NCBI GenBank assembly: GCA_037693485.1
Contig: CM075346.1
Coordinates: forward strand, 17,265,501-17,329,500
DNA length: 64,000 bases
Direction: 5' to 3'
Origin: Kitagawia praeruptora
Lineage: Eukaryota; Streptophyta; Magnoliopsida; Apiales; Apiaceae
Part shown: piece after piece, positions 54,356-64,000 of the stretch
How the letters are laid out: each line of letters opens with the position of its first letter
Numbering within the stretch: the stretch's first letter is position 1
Program-made: the position numbers and the translations under genes
Notes under the pieces: model-generated
What the model was told of the DNA's origin: nothing
The model's database searches: none
Seen by the model: only the letters and a program-made list of their open reading frames with translations

Positions 54356-54585
54356 CTCCCTCCATCCCGGTGAATTATATACGTTTGTTTTGGGCACGGA
54401 GACCAAGAAAATGTATAAAAATTGAGTAAAGTTAGATAAAAAGTGGGTAAAGTGGTGGGACCTATCAATATTTAATAATAGATTTTAGATACTGGAGGAA
54501 AGTAGTGGTTGTAATAGTGTTTTATATTATAGATTTGAGATAGTGGAGGAAAGTTAGTGGGTGTAATAGTGTTTTTTATTAGGAA
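54356..54585. mobile_element. Stowaway MITE, right end missing
   Basis: Starts CTCCCTCCATCCCGG after TA (54354-54355) and contains the GTGGGTGTAATAGTGTT motif seen in the intronic Stowaways, here in two tandem variants. The right terminus is not present. Confidence 0.7.
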
Positions 54586-54667
54586 AAATGGATTTTTTTT
54601 GTCACTTAACTATTGGGGCTTTTTTAAAATTGCCACTGAACAAAATTGTTTCTCATAATTAATCATC

Positions 54668-55250
54668 AACTAATTATTTAATTAAAAGTTAATCATTCCA
54701 TTAAAAGTAATTAACGGTTGTTAACTATCTATCCCATTTGTCATTTTTTTTAACACGTGACTAGTTACGTGACTAATTATGTCATTAATATAAAAAAAAA
54801 TAAGGAAAAAAAAGAAAAAAAGGGGATACATACGAGACCCGATCATATTCAGTGTTTCATCGACACAAAACACACAGATAGACAAAGACATATCTTGGAG
54901 CTAGGGTTTTTTAGGATTTTGAAATCAGGCATGTTGATACCATTTCAGTCGCTGGAATTGTATGGTATACAAACTAATTATGTAATTAGAAGTTAATCAT
55001 TTCGTTAAAAGTAATTAACGGCTGTTAACTATCTATCCCATTTGTCATTTTTTTTTAACACGTGGCTAGTTACGTGGCTAATTATGTCACTAATATAAAA
55101 AAATAAGGAATAAAAAGAAAAAAAAAAGGGATACATACATGAGACCCGATCATATTCAGTGTTTCATCGACACAAAACACACAGATAGACAATGACATAT
55201 CTTGGAGCTAAGGTTTTTTAGGATTTTGAAATCACCCGTGTTGATACCAT
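54668..55250 (+). repeat. 303-bp tandem duplication in the MULE 5' region
   Basis: Unit 1 is 54668-54970, unit 2 is 54971-55250 and resumes at 62127-62160. Both carry AACGG(T/C)TGTTAACTATCTATCCC, a GACACAAAACACACAGATAGACAA stretch and the TTGATACCAT(TTCAGTCGC) junction. Confidence 0.85.
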
Positions 55251-56653
55251 TGTTAACACAAAATCACGCAAGTGCACGTGGTCACAAGTAATATAATTCA
55301 AGTTCGTTCCGCAAAGATCTGGTTAAGTTTCAATCAGTAAATGTACCTATGCAACAATGTATGGTTTTAATTCACTGCTAAGACAAATAACAATTGAAGG
55401 GGTTTTGTTATCTAAATTAAACTAAGATGCCAATTATTAAACTAAAAATTAATTAACTAATGAGATTTAAAATCGAGTTACTTATATGAGAATAAACATG
55501 GGATCCTAACTTCATTAAATACTTCACTTAGATCTGACGCCTTTAATCTCTATATGCAATGGTTATGATATCTGATCGGATAACACGAAACAAGTACACG
55601 CTACCTGTCAGCATACGTATACCAAACTAAACATACATCCACAAAAGAGATAGAAGATGAATAGACACCAATTATGCTTAGACCCTATATGTCTATAGAA
55701 TTTGAAAACATAACGGTTGAAGAGCAAGTTATCCATATTGATCACATAGGGCAATATAAGTATTTTCATCTTACACTACGAATCATGTTGATAAACAATC
55801 ATGAACCTATGCTAGCATGGCAAGTTCTAAATCTCAAGATCCACTTCACTTCACAAGAGATTAACAAATTAGATGTTCGCGACGCATCTATCAATTAAGC
55901 ATAACCATACGAGGATATCAAATATACATCACACACAGATCTTTTAAGCATCAAGATACTAAAGCTCCATAAATAAATCCGTTAAAATCCCATGACAACG
56001 ATTATTTCATAATTGAACCGTTCGTCACCATGGGATTTGATGAAAACATGATATAAAACAAGGTTTGAAAGAAAGAAGCAATAATATTATTAAAACGAAG
56101 AGTTGAGAAAACAAATCTATGATCCAACGTATACAAAAGATGAAGTAGATCTAGATCCGTGCTTGTCACCGAGCGTTGAATCTTTCTCCACTTTTTTCCC
56201 TTGATATTCTATGTTACAATAATAAAACGATACGAATTACAATGCTAAGATGTGTTTTTATAGCCCAAGATATCTTTCCAAGCAAGAAAATAGCACTATA
56301 ATACAGTTGGAATTGATTTTGGTATAAGAAAAATACCAAAAATACTAGTAGAATTCGAATTAGGGCAAAATAGGGATTTTTCAGCAATTTCTGACCCGCG
56401 CGCGCTGCCTGCGCTTGGCAAGCGCTGCCAGCGCTCCTTTCTCTGTTCTGGACTGCCCTGGCGCGCTGCCTGCGCCCTGCAAGCACTGCCAGCGCTCTGC
56501 TTGCTGTCCAGCTGATTTTTCTGCTCCAATTTCTTCATTTCTTTGCCTTTTCTTCCCGTTCTTTTTGCACGAGCTTTCGTCTTCAATTTCCTTAGCTTAA
56601 AATCTCCATGGAAACCCACAACAAGACTTCATTCTTCATTCCATTACACAAAG

Positions 56654-59600
56654 TGTAAGAACCCTGATTTTTGTAATATTTTTAAGAATATAATATCATA
56701 TGACATTGTGAATTCGGGACCTTTTGAGTCACCCATGTTGTTTAATGGAATTGATTATCTGAGAAATTTATGTTGTTACATTCACGGTGTAAGAAAAAGG
56801 GAAGATTGTTGAAGGCAAGAGGCCTATTGCTATTAAGATTTATAAAAACTTGGAATTTGAGAGTTATTAGAGTATTAAAAGATTTTAAGAGACTATGACA
56901 AGGAGTTAAGGATATTTAAGGAATTTACACAATTAAGTACTTAAGGAATTACAAGGGAAATCTCTATGCGACAAAATATTACTACGAGAAGTTAATTAAG
57001 ATACGATATGAATTAAGGATTAAGTGACAACCATTGGTGGAGAAATAATAGTACAAGGAAGGATATTACATGCAAGTATCATGTAACTAGATTGTTAGAA
57101 AAGTAAACTAGAAAAGCATAAAGCATAAAGTGAATAGTGACAAGTGATGGGTGTTGCATCCTAGGGGACAATAGGGCATGGTTGATAAGTGGATTTTATA
57201 TCCACTTGGAGCGTTCCATATCGGCTTAAATTGATTGTCTTGGACTCAAGTTTGTGGTAGTTTTGATGTGTTTTGTTTAGTTGTGCAGATTTACAAGAAT
57301 GTTGATTATGGTTGATGTTTCTATCGTTTTTGGAGAATAAATTAATTAAAATTCGGATTTCTGAGACGGTTGCGCAGTCTACACTGTTTTGGACATATCT
57401 GGAGTTCTAGAAGTCCGTTTTCAGCGATCTTACTGCCCACGCGAAGCCTGAGAGATTTTATACAACTTGGGATAGGATTCCCACGAGCAAATTGCGCTGG
57501 GTAGGAGCAATCTGCGCGAAGAACAGACTGTTGGGCGCAGGTTGCACGCGCGCGGTGCTGAAAAATTACAGTTTTTACTATTTTGGCCATATCTTGAGTT
57601 CTACAACTCCGTTTGAGGCCCGTAAGCAGTCCACGCGAAGATAACGAGATTCTCTATAATTCTAAAGTGGTCCAGATGTCCAATTACTACTGGAACGGTC
57701 CAGAAATACTGAAGAAAAGTCAGCTACGAATTTTCCTTAAAAACAGAATCAGTTTAGGAAACGTATTTTGCAGAAATTCTATTATAATTCTGTTTTGGTA
57801 TTTTCTTGCTGGGCAAGATGTCTAGAGCCTATATAAACACATCCAACCCTTGTAATTTATTAAGATCATTAAGATCATTATCATTAGGGTAGAACCATTA
57901 CATATCAATTACTTAGTTTTATTTGTATCTTTTCATACTTTGTTTTTTTCATGGTTTCATCAGATCCCATGATGACGAGAGGTTCAATTATGAACTAATC
58001 GTTGTCATGGGATTCTAACGGATTTATTTATGGAGTTTAGTATCTTGATGCTTTAAAGATCTGTGTGTGATGTATATCTTGATATCCTCGTATGGTTGTG
58101 ATTCATGTGTTTAGATGCGTCATGAACATCTAATTTGTTAATCTCTTGCTAAACGAGAGTGGATCTTGAGATTTAGAACTTGCCATGCTAGCATAGGATA
58201 GGTTGATGTTTTAACATCATGATTTGTGGCGTAAATAGAGATATTATGCTACCCTATGTGATCATTATGGATAACTTGTTCTTCAACCGTTATGTTTTCA
58301 AATTCTATAGAGATATAGGGTCTAAGCATAATTGGTGTCTATTCATCTTCTATCTCTTTTGTGGATGTATGTTTAGTTTGGTATTCGTATACTGAGAAGT
58401 AGCGTATACTTGTTTCGTGTTATTCGATCAGATATCATAACCATTGCATATAGTGATTAAAGGCGTCAGATCTAAACGAAGTATTTAATGAAGTTAGGAT
58501 TCCATGGTTTTTCTTGCAGAAGTAATTAGATTTCAATTCTTGTTAGTTAGTTAATTCGTAGTTTTGTTAATTTGTTTCTTAGATTAATTTAGTTAGTTAA
58601 AACCTTAATTTATTAATTGTCTTAGCAGTGAATTAAGATCATACACTGTTGCATAGGTGCGTTTACTGAATTAAAACCATAACCAGATCTCTGTGGGAAC
58701 GAACTCAACTTATTCATATATTACTTGTGACCACGTACGCTTGCATGAATTAGTGCAAACAATGGTGGAGGCTAGCCTACCCCCCATAGCTTGGCAACAT
58801 GTGACCCTTATACACCTACATATCAATACATATCATCTTACACCCCACTTTTCAAACAACAACAAAACAAAACTCTCTCCCCCCCCCATTTGAAGCTCTC
58901 GGCCGAGCTAGAGAAAGGAGGAGAAGAGAGTTCTTCTCTTCATCTTCCTCTCATCTACAAACCTTAGCAAAAATCTTAGAGCTTCCTTACATCATAATAG
59001 AGGTATGGTATCAATTTCAACTCCTTTTACCCACTAAATCTTGAGTTATAAATTGTTGAAAGTTGGATGAATAATGACCAAGCTTGTTCATCTTTTAGAT
59101 CTTGAAGGATTAAGGTTTGTAGAGACTCATCCAAGTATTCTTAGAGGTTATAAAGCTCATCCAAGGTTCCTAGATACTCAAGAAGGTATAAAACTCTAAC
59201 CACTCTTAGTCATGATTTGTTTGTGGTTTATAATGGTAGATCTAAGAGTTTTAGTGCATATCTTGGTAGTATGAGTTGTAGATGATGAAATCTTGAAGTT
59301 GTATGCTTGTTTGATGGTTGTAAGACTTGTAATTAGAGTATGTAACTCCATGAATGTTGTAAAGATAAGTCTTGGTGGTTTTGATGGTAGATATGAAGTA
59401 TAAGTTGAGTTCTTGAAGGTTTGAGTAAGGATGAGTGATGCGTAGAAATATTCTGGGAGTATGTACTGTCTTGTAGTAGGTTTTTGAACCCCTTAAACTT
59501 GTCTCCCGAGGGTCTAATACCCATGGTTAGAAAGATATTTTCATGTAGTTTCCATAAATATAAGGATCATGTCTAGGTAATGTATATATTTTGAGTTATG

Positions 59601-61962
59601 ACCAGAAGAGTGAGGAGTGGTTCTGAAATCCGGACTGCACTGTATGGTCTGTTTGTGAACTGTTTTTGGACCCTCCAACTTTCTGCAAACATTGTGAAAA
59701 ATTGAGAATAGCTAGATCTTACAGTAAGGAAGGCTATCCAAAAAGAATTCGATTAAAATATGTATTTTTCAATTTTATAAAAATGTTAGAGAGAAGTGCG
59801 CGCGAGTGAAAAATCACGTAGGAGGTTAGTTTAACGTAGTTTTAAGAGTACTCACTTGTGTTTCAAGTTTGAGGAATGGATTCGAGTTTAATGGGTAACG
59901 AATGTGATAAAGTGATGACATGGTCATATAGGAGGGTTAGTGGTCACAAATTGGAGTCGTTAAGTTGGTCTTACATCCTTAAAAACCTTACGATTAAATT
60001 GTGTTGTTAAGGTACTAACGTACGAATATTGATTATGTATAGATCTTCGTTCCACGTCGCGAGCTCGACCACCCCACCCTACCAAGGCAAGTTTTCCAAC
60101 CCTAAGTATTTAATTTCAAAAGATTATATTCTTGATTTTACCTATGCAAGTTTACTTTTCAAAACTTATATATAAGGATTTTCACTGTTGTGTTTGCGGC
60201 TTTCAAATGTACTATATGCTTATGCCTTATGAAGTTATGTTGAAGTTTGAGATATATGCATATGTGATTGTACACCCTTGAACTTAGAATAAAAGTGTTT
60301 TCTTCGGACAACGACTCTAGCAATAGAGGTCGTAGCGGTCCAAATATACTATTGACCGGGGAGCGGTATATTATTGTATCGTAATTGAATTACGAAAACC
60401 CGAAGGGTCATTCGGGAAGTATCGTATACTTAAGTATTTATTATTTTCTTAAAAATTAGTATAAATACTCAAAAATATCTATCTTGGATTAAAAGCATAT
60501 TTTAATTAAATAATTATTTTACTAATTGTTTATATATTAAATCTAAAAATATTATTTATTAATTATCGTTCATTATTTTAAAGACAAAACTAATCCAAGA
60601 TACCTTCAGCGTTTTCAAACTTGAACTCTTTCGGACCCAAAACATTTTCGAAAACCCCCGGTCAGCATTTGCTTCTTGTACGTTTTTCAAGAATTATCGG
60701 ACAACTGAGGTCGAACTTCAACTACTCAAGTTTTCTATCAAAATGATTTTGAAAAGAAAAGAAAAAGGGGACTCTGGCAGGTGTGGGAATCGTTGACGAG
60801 CGATTCCCGGGATGTGTAAGCGGCCGTGAGCCAGGCGGTCCATTAATTATTATTCCGGCCCAGGTGTTGCCGAAGGATGATTACAGATGTAGTTTTCATC
60901 GAGGGTGATTACGGATGTAGTTTTTACTCGGGGATAGTTACGGATGTAGTTTCTATCCTTCTACCGGTAGAGAAGACCCGCGGATTATTGGACTTGGATG
61001 TGACGACTGATCATCGTCAATCCCTGTCAGGTTTCATGTTTTCTTCAAGTCCCATACTCCACTTTGGAAAAATACTCAAACACTGCTTCTTGGGCCTAAG
61101 TGCCAAGTTGCCGATAGTGTGGTTTTTGATAATAAAAATATTGACATCGTGCAGTATCTAGAACTGCAAGATTTCCTATAAAGATTGGCACGTGTTAGTG
61201 CACTCCTGCAATTATTTCAAAGGATGAAATGTTTTTGAATGAGAAACCTTCTAAGCTAATGGAAGAAAAGAGGTTTTGCAATAATGTATTCCCTGTACAG
61301 TATGTTAACCGTAGAGTGTTTTGCCGAAAATGATATACTTATATGTATATATTTTCAAACTTGAGATATATTGAAATGGGAACCTTATAAAGGATTCATA
61401 TGTTATTCTTAAAGCTCCTTAGCGAGTATAAATGTTTTATTCAAACTCGGACATATATATTGTCGAATTATGTTTTGAAATCTGAGATATATACCCATAC
61501 AGTTGGGAACGTTTTCGAAATAAACCACATTATTATTTTTCAAAATGGCGAACTTGCTGAGCATTATGTAGCTCATTCTTGCTTTATAAAAACTTTTCAG
61601 AAAGAGAAGAATTTGGTCAGTTAACTCCGTACCAGCAGAAGAGGAATGGAAGGTTTATCCCGAGATGATTTAGTTCCGGATAAATACTACAGAGTAAGCC
61701 TGATAGGTTTCCAACTGTAATAGTAAGACTCGTCTTCAAGTGTAGTTGTATAAGTGGAAGTGCGTAAGATTCTGGATTGTACAGATGAATTGTAATATTT
61801 AGTGTTACTTTTGATTATCATTTTTGAGGCTCTAACTTGTATGTGCGTAAGATTGAGGTTTGGATAGAGGTATTGTTGAGTTGTAAAGTTAATACAGGTA
61901 TGATATGGTTGGATGGTGACGTGACGACCTGAATCTCTGACCTCGGATTTGGGGGCGTCACA
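56654..61962 (+). mobile_element. Solo LTR-like element H (Gypsy), about 3.7 kb, split by J
   Basis: Begins TGTAAGAACCCTGATTTTTG and ends GGATTTGGGGGCGTCACA, TSD CAAAG (56649-56653 and 61963-61967). Own sequence is 56654-57182 plus 58762-61962. It has no gag or pol. Features fit a long chromovirus-type LTR: a 5'-leader-like CT/CCCCCCC stretch near 58870, GGTCGTAGCGGTCC and GAGCCAGGCGGTCC motifs (60330-60840), and three GATTACGGATGTAGTTTT-like repeats at 60878-60950. The plus orientation is inferred from the GGGGCGTCACA 3' end. No gene seen in its length. Confidence 0.65.
57183..58761 (+). mobile_element. Solo LTR J, same Athila-like family as G (plus strand)
   Basis: 1579 bp, TGATAAGTGGATTTTATATCC...GAATTAGTGCAAACA, TSD ATGGT (57178-57182 and 58762-58766). 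Contains the family block CCCATGATGACGAGAGGTTC...ATCGTTGTCATGGGATTC and the 3' GATCTCTGTGGGAACGAACTC...ACTTGTGACCACGTACGC end. TATATAAAC box at about 57831. With G it forms inverted repeats of about 0.8 kb (55255-56050 against 57950-58765). Confidence 0.85.
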
Positions 61963-62216
61963 CAAAGCAACTCCAAATTTGACGGAAACATTAACCCTAA
62001 TCGACATTCCCACAATCCTGCACATTTAAACAAAACACATCAAAACTACCATAAACTTTAGTCCAAGTACATCAATTAAGCCGATATGGAACGCTCTAAA
62101 TGGATATAAATCCTTTTATCAACCATTTCAGTCGCTGGAATTGTAAGGTATACAAACTCTAATCTATGTTGTAACTATCTCTATTGAATATATTTCAGAA
62201 TTTTTACATGATATTC

Positions 62217-63352
62217 AGGGTTTTGTAACTCTTTATCGAGAGAAGGCATCTATTACTACGTGGGAGGTACAAGCGAAAATGTTTACAATGTTGATATTAG
62301 ATCACTATCTGTAGAAACATTACTTAAATTTTTTAATGAAGTTGGATATGTTGATGGTCTAAAATTGTACTATAAGTCACCTAAGGTCATTGGCAAAGAT
62401 GGGTATAAATTAATTTGGAACCTTGAATCAATTAAAGAGCTTCAAGAAGTTGCTAAAACATGTGGTTTTGTTAATATATATGTTGATCATTGTGGTGAAG
62501 AGAAGAGAAAAAATGTTGTAGAGGAGGGAATGAACACTGTAGGTGAGAGTGATGATGTTGAATCAGATGACCTTGATTTTGAGGATGATGAATATAGTGA
62601 TAGTGGAGAGGAGGATGAGTGGGAATTTGATGATGATAACGATGTGCAATCAGATGTTGATGATGAATTAGAGGCAATCCGAGAGAAGAAAAAGATGTTG
62701 AGGTAAGGAAAGATTGATCCTTTAAAAGAGGGTAATCTCACTGAAATGCATACAGGAAATGGCAGTCATAATGTATCAGTACAGCAAAAGATGATCAAAT
62801 CTGACTGGTTGGCAAAAAAATTTGGTAGCACAATAAGAAGTAATCCTAGATTGAAACTCAAAGAATTGAAGCAATTAATAAGAAGTACAAGATAAAATGT
62901 TCTTTAAATCAATGTTGGTGGGCAAAAAAAATTGCCATGTCTGAATTGGAGTCTGTTTTACAAGAGCACTATGGTAGACTCTAGGATTATGGTGCTGAAA
63001 TTTTAAGGACTAACCCTGGTAGTTTGGTGTTCATCAAAGGTGAAGTAAGTGAAGATTGTCCAAATCCAACATTCCAAAGAATGTATATATGCTTCGATGC
63101 ATTGAGGAAGGGGTTTTTAAATGGATGCAGAAAAATTATAGGGCTGGATGGTTGTTTCTTAAAGGGATATGTGAAAGGAGAGCTGCTGACATCAATTGGG
63201 AGAGATGGAAACAACCAGATATTTCCTATTGCCTGGGCAGTTGTAGAAGTGGAGTGCACAGAGTCATGGTCCTGGTTCATCGAATTATTGAAGGATGATT
63301 TGAATCATTCTGATGGCTATAACTGCACACCCATTACAGATCAACAAAAAGT
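62217..63352 (+). pseudogene. MULE transposase, N-terminal two thirds, broken
   Basis: Starts in a PB1-like N-terminal domain (YYVGGTSENVYNVDIRSLS, KLYYKSPK, CGFVNIYVDH), then an acidic linker (62540-62680). A TAA at 62704 interrupts the frame after KKKMLR, which then resumes with DWLAKKFGSTIRSNPRLKL, the DNA-binding region. Near 62890 the frame shifts, and a TAG at about 62981 follows. The catalytic part is clear at 63000-63350: the first Asp in GLDGCFLKG, then FPIAWAVVEVE, and a second Asp in ITDQQK, followed by a GTAAGA splice donor at 63351. The third acidic residue and the zinc finger lie beyond the inserted Gypsy element. Confidence 0.82.
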
Positions 63353-63401
63353 AAGAATTTGTGTCTACTTTACTTTTAAATATAAATTATTGTCATGTAT
63401 T

Positions 63402-64000
63402 TGATATGGGCTAAAAATAAGCCCTAAAGACACATTTAATGTGGCATTAATTAGACCCAATAAGGTCCAAACATGGGGCCCACCAGATAGGCCCAAACCC
63501 TATTTGTGATATTAATTTCATAATTAATATTAAGGGTAATAACCAGCTAAGCAATAAGAGTCAAATAAGGATATTACTCCTGCCTGAGTTAGCCCCCAAG
63601 GCACCTATTTCAACATGGAAACTGATTCCTAAAAGGAAGGAGTCTAGAACCTTCCTCAAGGCGGTGGCTTGCCCACCAAGTATCCGAATCCTACCATAAT
63701 TCTAAGGCTCTTATAGCCTATATAAGGGCCTGACCCCTCATTCTCAGAACTACGTTGGCTTGATTCTCTAGCAATACAGAGATACGTAGGCATCTTGTGA
63801 GCACCGTTTAGTCTCGAACGCAAGAACAACCATTGAAGCTCGAAGCTCACCATCCCTTGTATTTAATATATACAAACCCTAGCCGTAATTTACAGACCCT
63901 CGATTTTATTCCACGACATTTGGCGCCGTTTGTGGGAAGACAACATCAACCATGGTAACCACATGAAGAACAGTACCAACCTCTACTGAGGCCATACCTC
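63402..64000 (+). mobile_element. Gypsy (Tat-like) element D, 5' end only
   Basis: 5' LTR 63402-63918 (517 bp), starting TGATATGGGCTAAAAATAAG and ending TTTATTCCACGACA, with a CTATATAAGGG box near 63718. It is followed by TT and the PBS-like TGGCGCCGTTTGTGGGAA (63921-63938). The LTR start (GGGCTA...CCCAATAAG) and TACGTAGGCA motif resemble element C's LTR. The internal region leaves the window after 62 bases. Inserted in the intron of the MULE transposase. Confidence 0.8.

Larger units (their letters stand above)
55251..62121 (-). mobile_element. Solo LTR G, Athila-like Gypsy (minus strand), split by element H
   Basis: Ends TGTTAACACAAAATCACGC and CCTTTTATCA, TSD ACCAT (55246-55250 and 62122-62126). 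Own sequence is 55251-56653 plus 61968-62121, about 1.56 kb. It reads as the reverse complement of solo LTR J: the CTTGTGACCACGTGCACTTGCG end and the TGATAAAAGGATTTATATCC start align with J's ends. Its middle has a GCGCGCTGCCTGCGC-type GC-rich patch at 56395-56500. No internal region remains. Confidence 0.82.
54590..63401 (+). mobile_element. Mutator-like element (MULE), split by nested LTR elements
   Basis: The left part 54590-55250 and right part 62127-63401 join across the solo-LTR nest (TSD ACCAT). The left part is a tandem duplication of about 303 bp (ACTAATTA...AAGTTAATCATT at 54668 and 54971) whose second unit continues after the nest at 62127 with TTTCAGTCGCTGGAATTGT. The right part encodes a broken MULE transposase. 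Terminal inverted repeats and TSD were not identified. Confidence 0.6.

Noticed and set aside
56395..56500. CpG-island-like promoter
   Set aside because: The GCGCGCTGCCTGCGC patch belongs to the Athila-like LTR G, and a related GC patch occurs in the equivalent part of J (about 57430-57560); no gene follows.
62260..62706. Host gene encoding an acidic 148-aa protein
   Set aside because: It is the PB1-like N-terminal part of the MULE transposase; the frame continues after the TAA into the DNA-binding region.

Overview
This is a repeat-dense plant nuclear window. It holds one host gene and many transposable elements that can be placed precisely by their target-site duplications (TSDs). Plant origin rests on an intron-rich CBL-interacting kinase gene with a NAF motif, TIR elements of plant type (Stowaway, Emigrant-like, CACTA with DUF4218/DUF4216, MULE, hAT), an L1-type LINE with a DUF4283 ORF1, and Sire-like Copia elements. 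Most likely it is a large-genome eudicot; I cannot name the species.

Left end (1-6623, minus strand): the 5' nine exons of a CIPK1-like Ser/Thr kinase gene. It runs off the window at base 1. Introns 1 and 2 (about 2.4 kb each) carry six inserted non-autonomous elements.

Upstream of the kinase lies an old tandem duplication. Unit 1 covers about 6826-14085 and unit 2 about 14426-52028. Each unit gained different insertions, so one serves as the empty site for the other. Unit 1 carries Stowaway elements, a 420-bp element, a Helitron with a CACTA inside it, an Emigrant-like MITE and others. Unit 2 carries an L1 LINE (14466-19870), a Stowaway, and a GC-rich hAT-like element that holds Copia element A (21422-47949). 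It also carries a hAT MITE, an intact-ended Helitron (49137-50369) and a TRIM.

Copia A (minus strand) is a three-part nest. Copia B (32009-42680, plus strand) sits in A's gag. A non-autonomous LTR element C (42832-46751) sits just upstream of A's gag start. B is nearly intact: LTRs differ at 3 of 731 positions by eye, and gag, pol and a 984-codon third ORF are open. A is broken; its LTRs differ at about 16 sites. Both A and B carry a long ORF3 downstream of pol, and each family repeats its own short motif. In A the 8-mer TCCGTTGA occurs about 26 times, clustered in U3 upstream of the TATA box, in the integrase-RT spacer, in the pol-ORF3 spacer and inside ORF3. C has no coding capacity but carries about 24 tandem hairpin units whose stem bases change while pairing is mostly kept.

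Right end (52.1-64 kb): a hAT MITE, a 1-kb poly(A)-tailed retrocopy, and a degenerate Mutator-like transposase gene. That MULE was split by a three-level nest of solo LTRs: G (minus), then H (plus), then J (plus). G and J are the same Athila-like family in opposite orientation. A Tat-like Gypsy element begins in the transposase intron at 63402 and continues past the window end.
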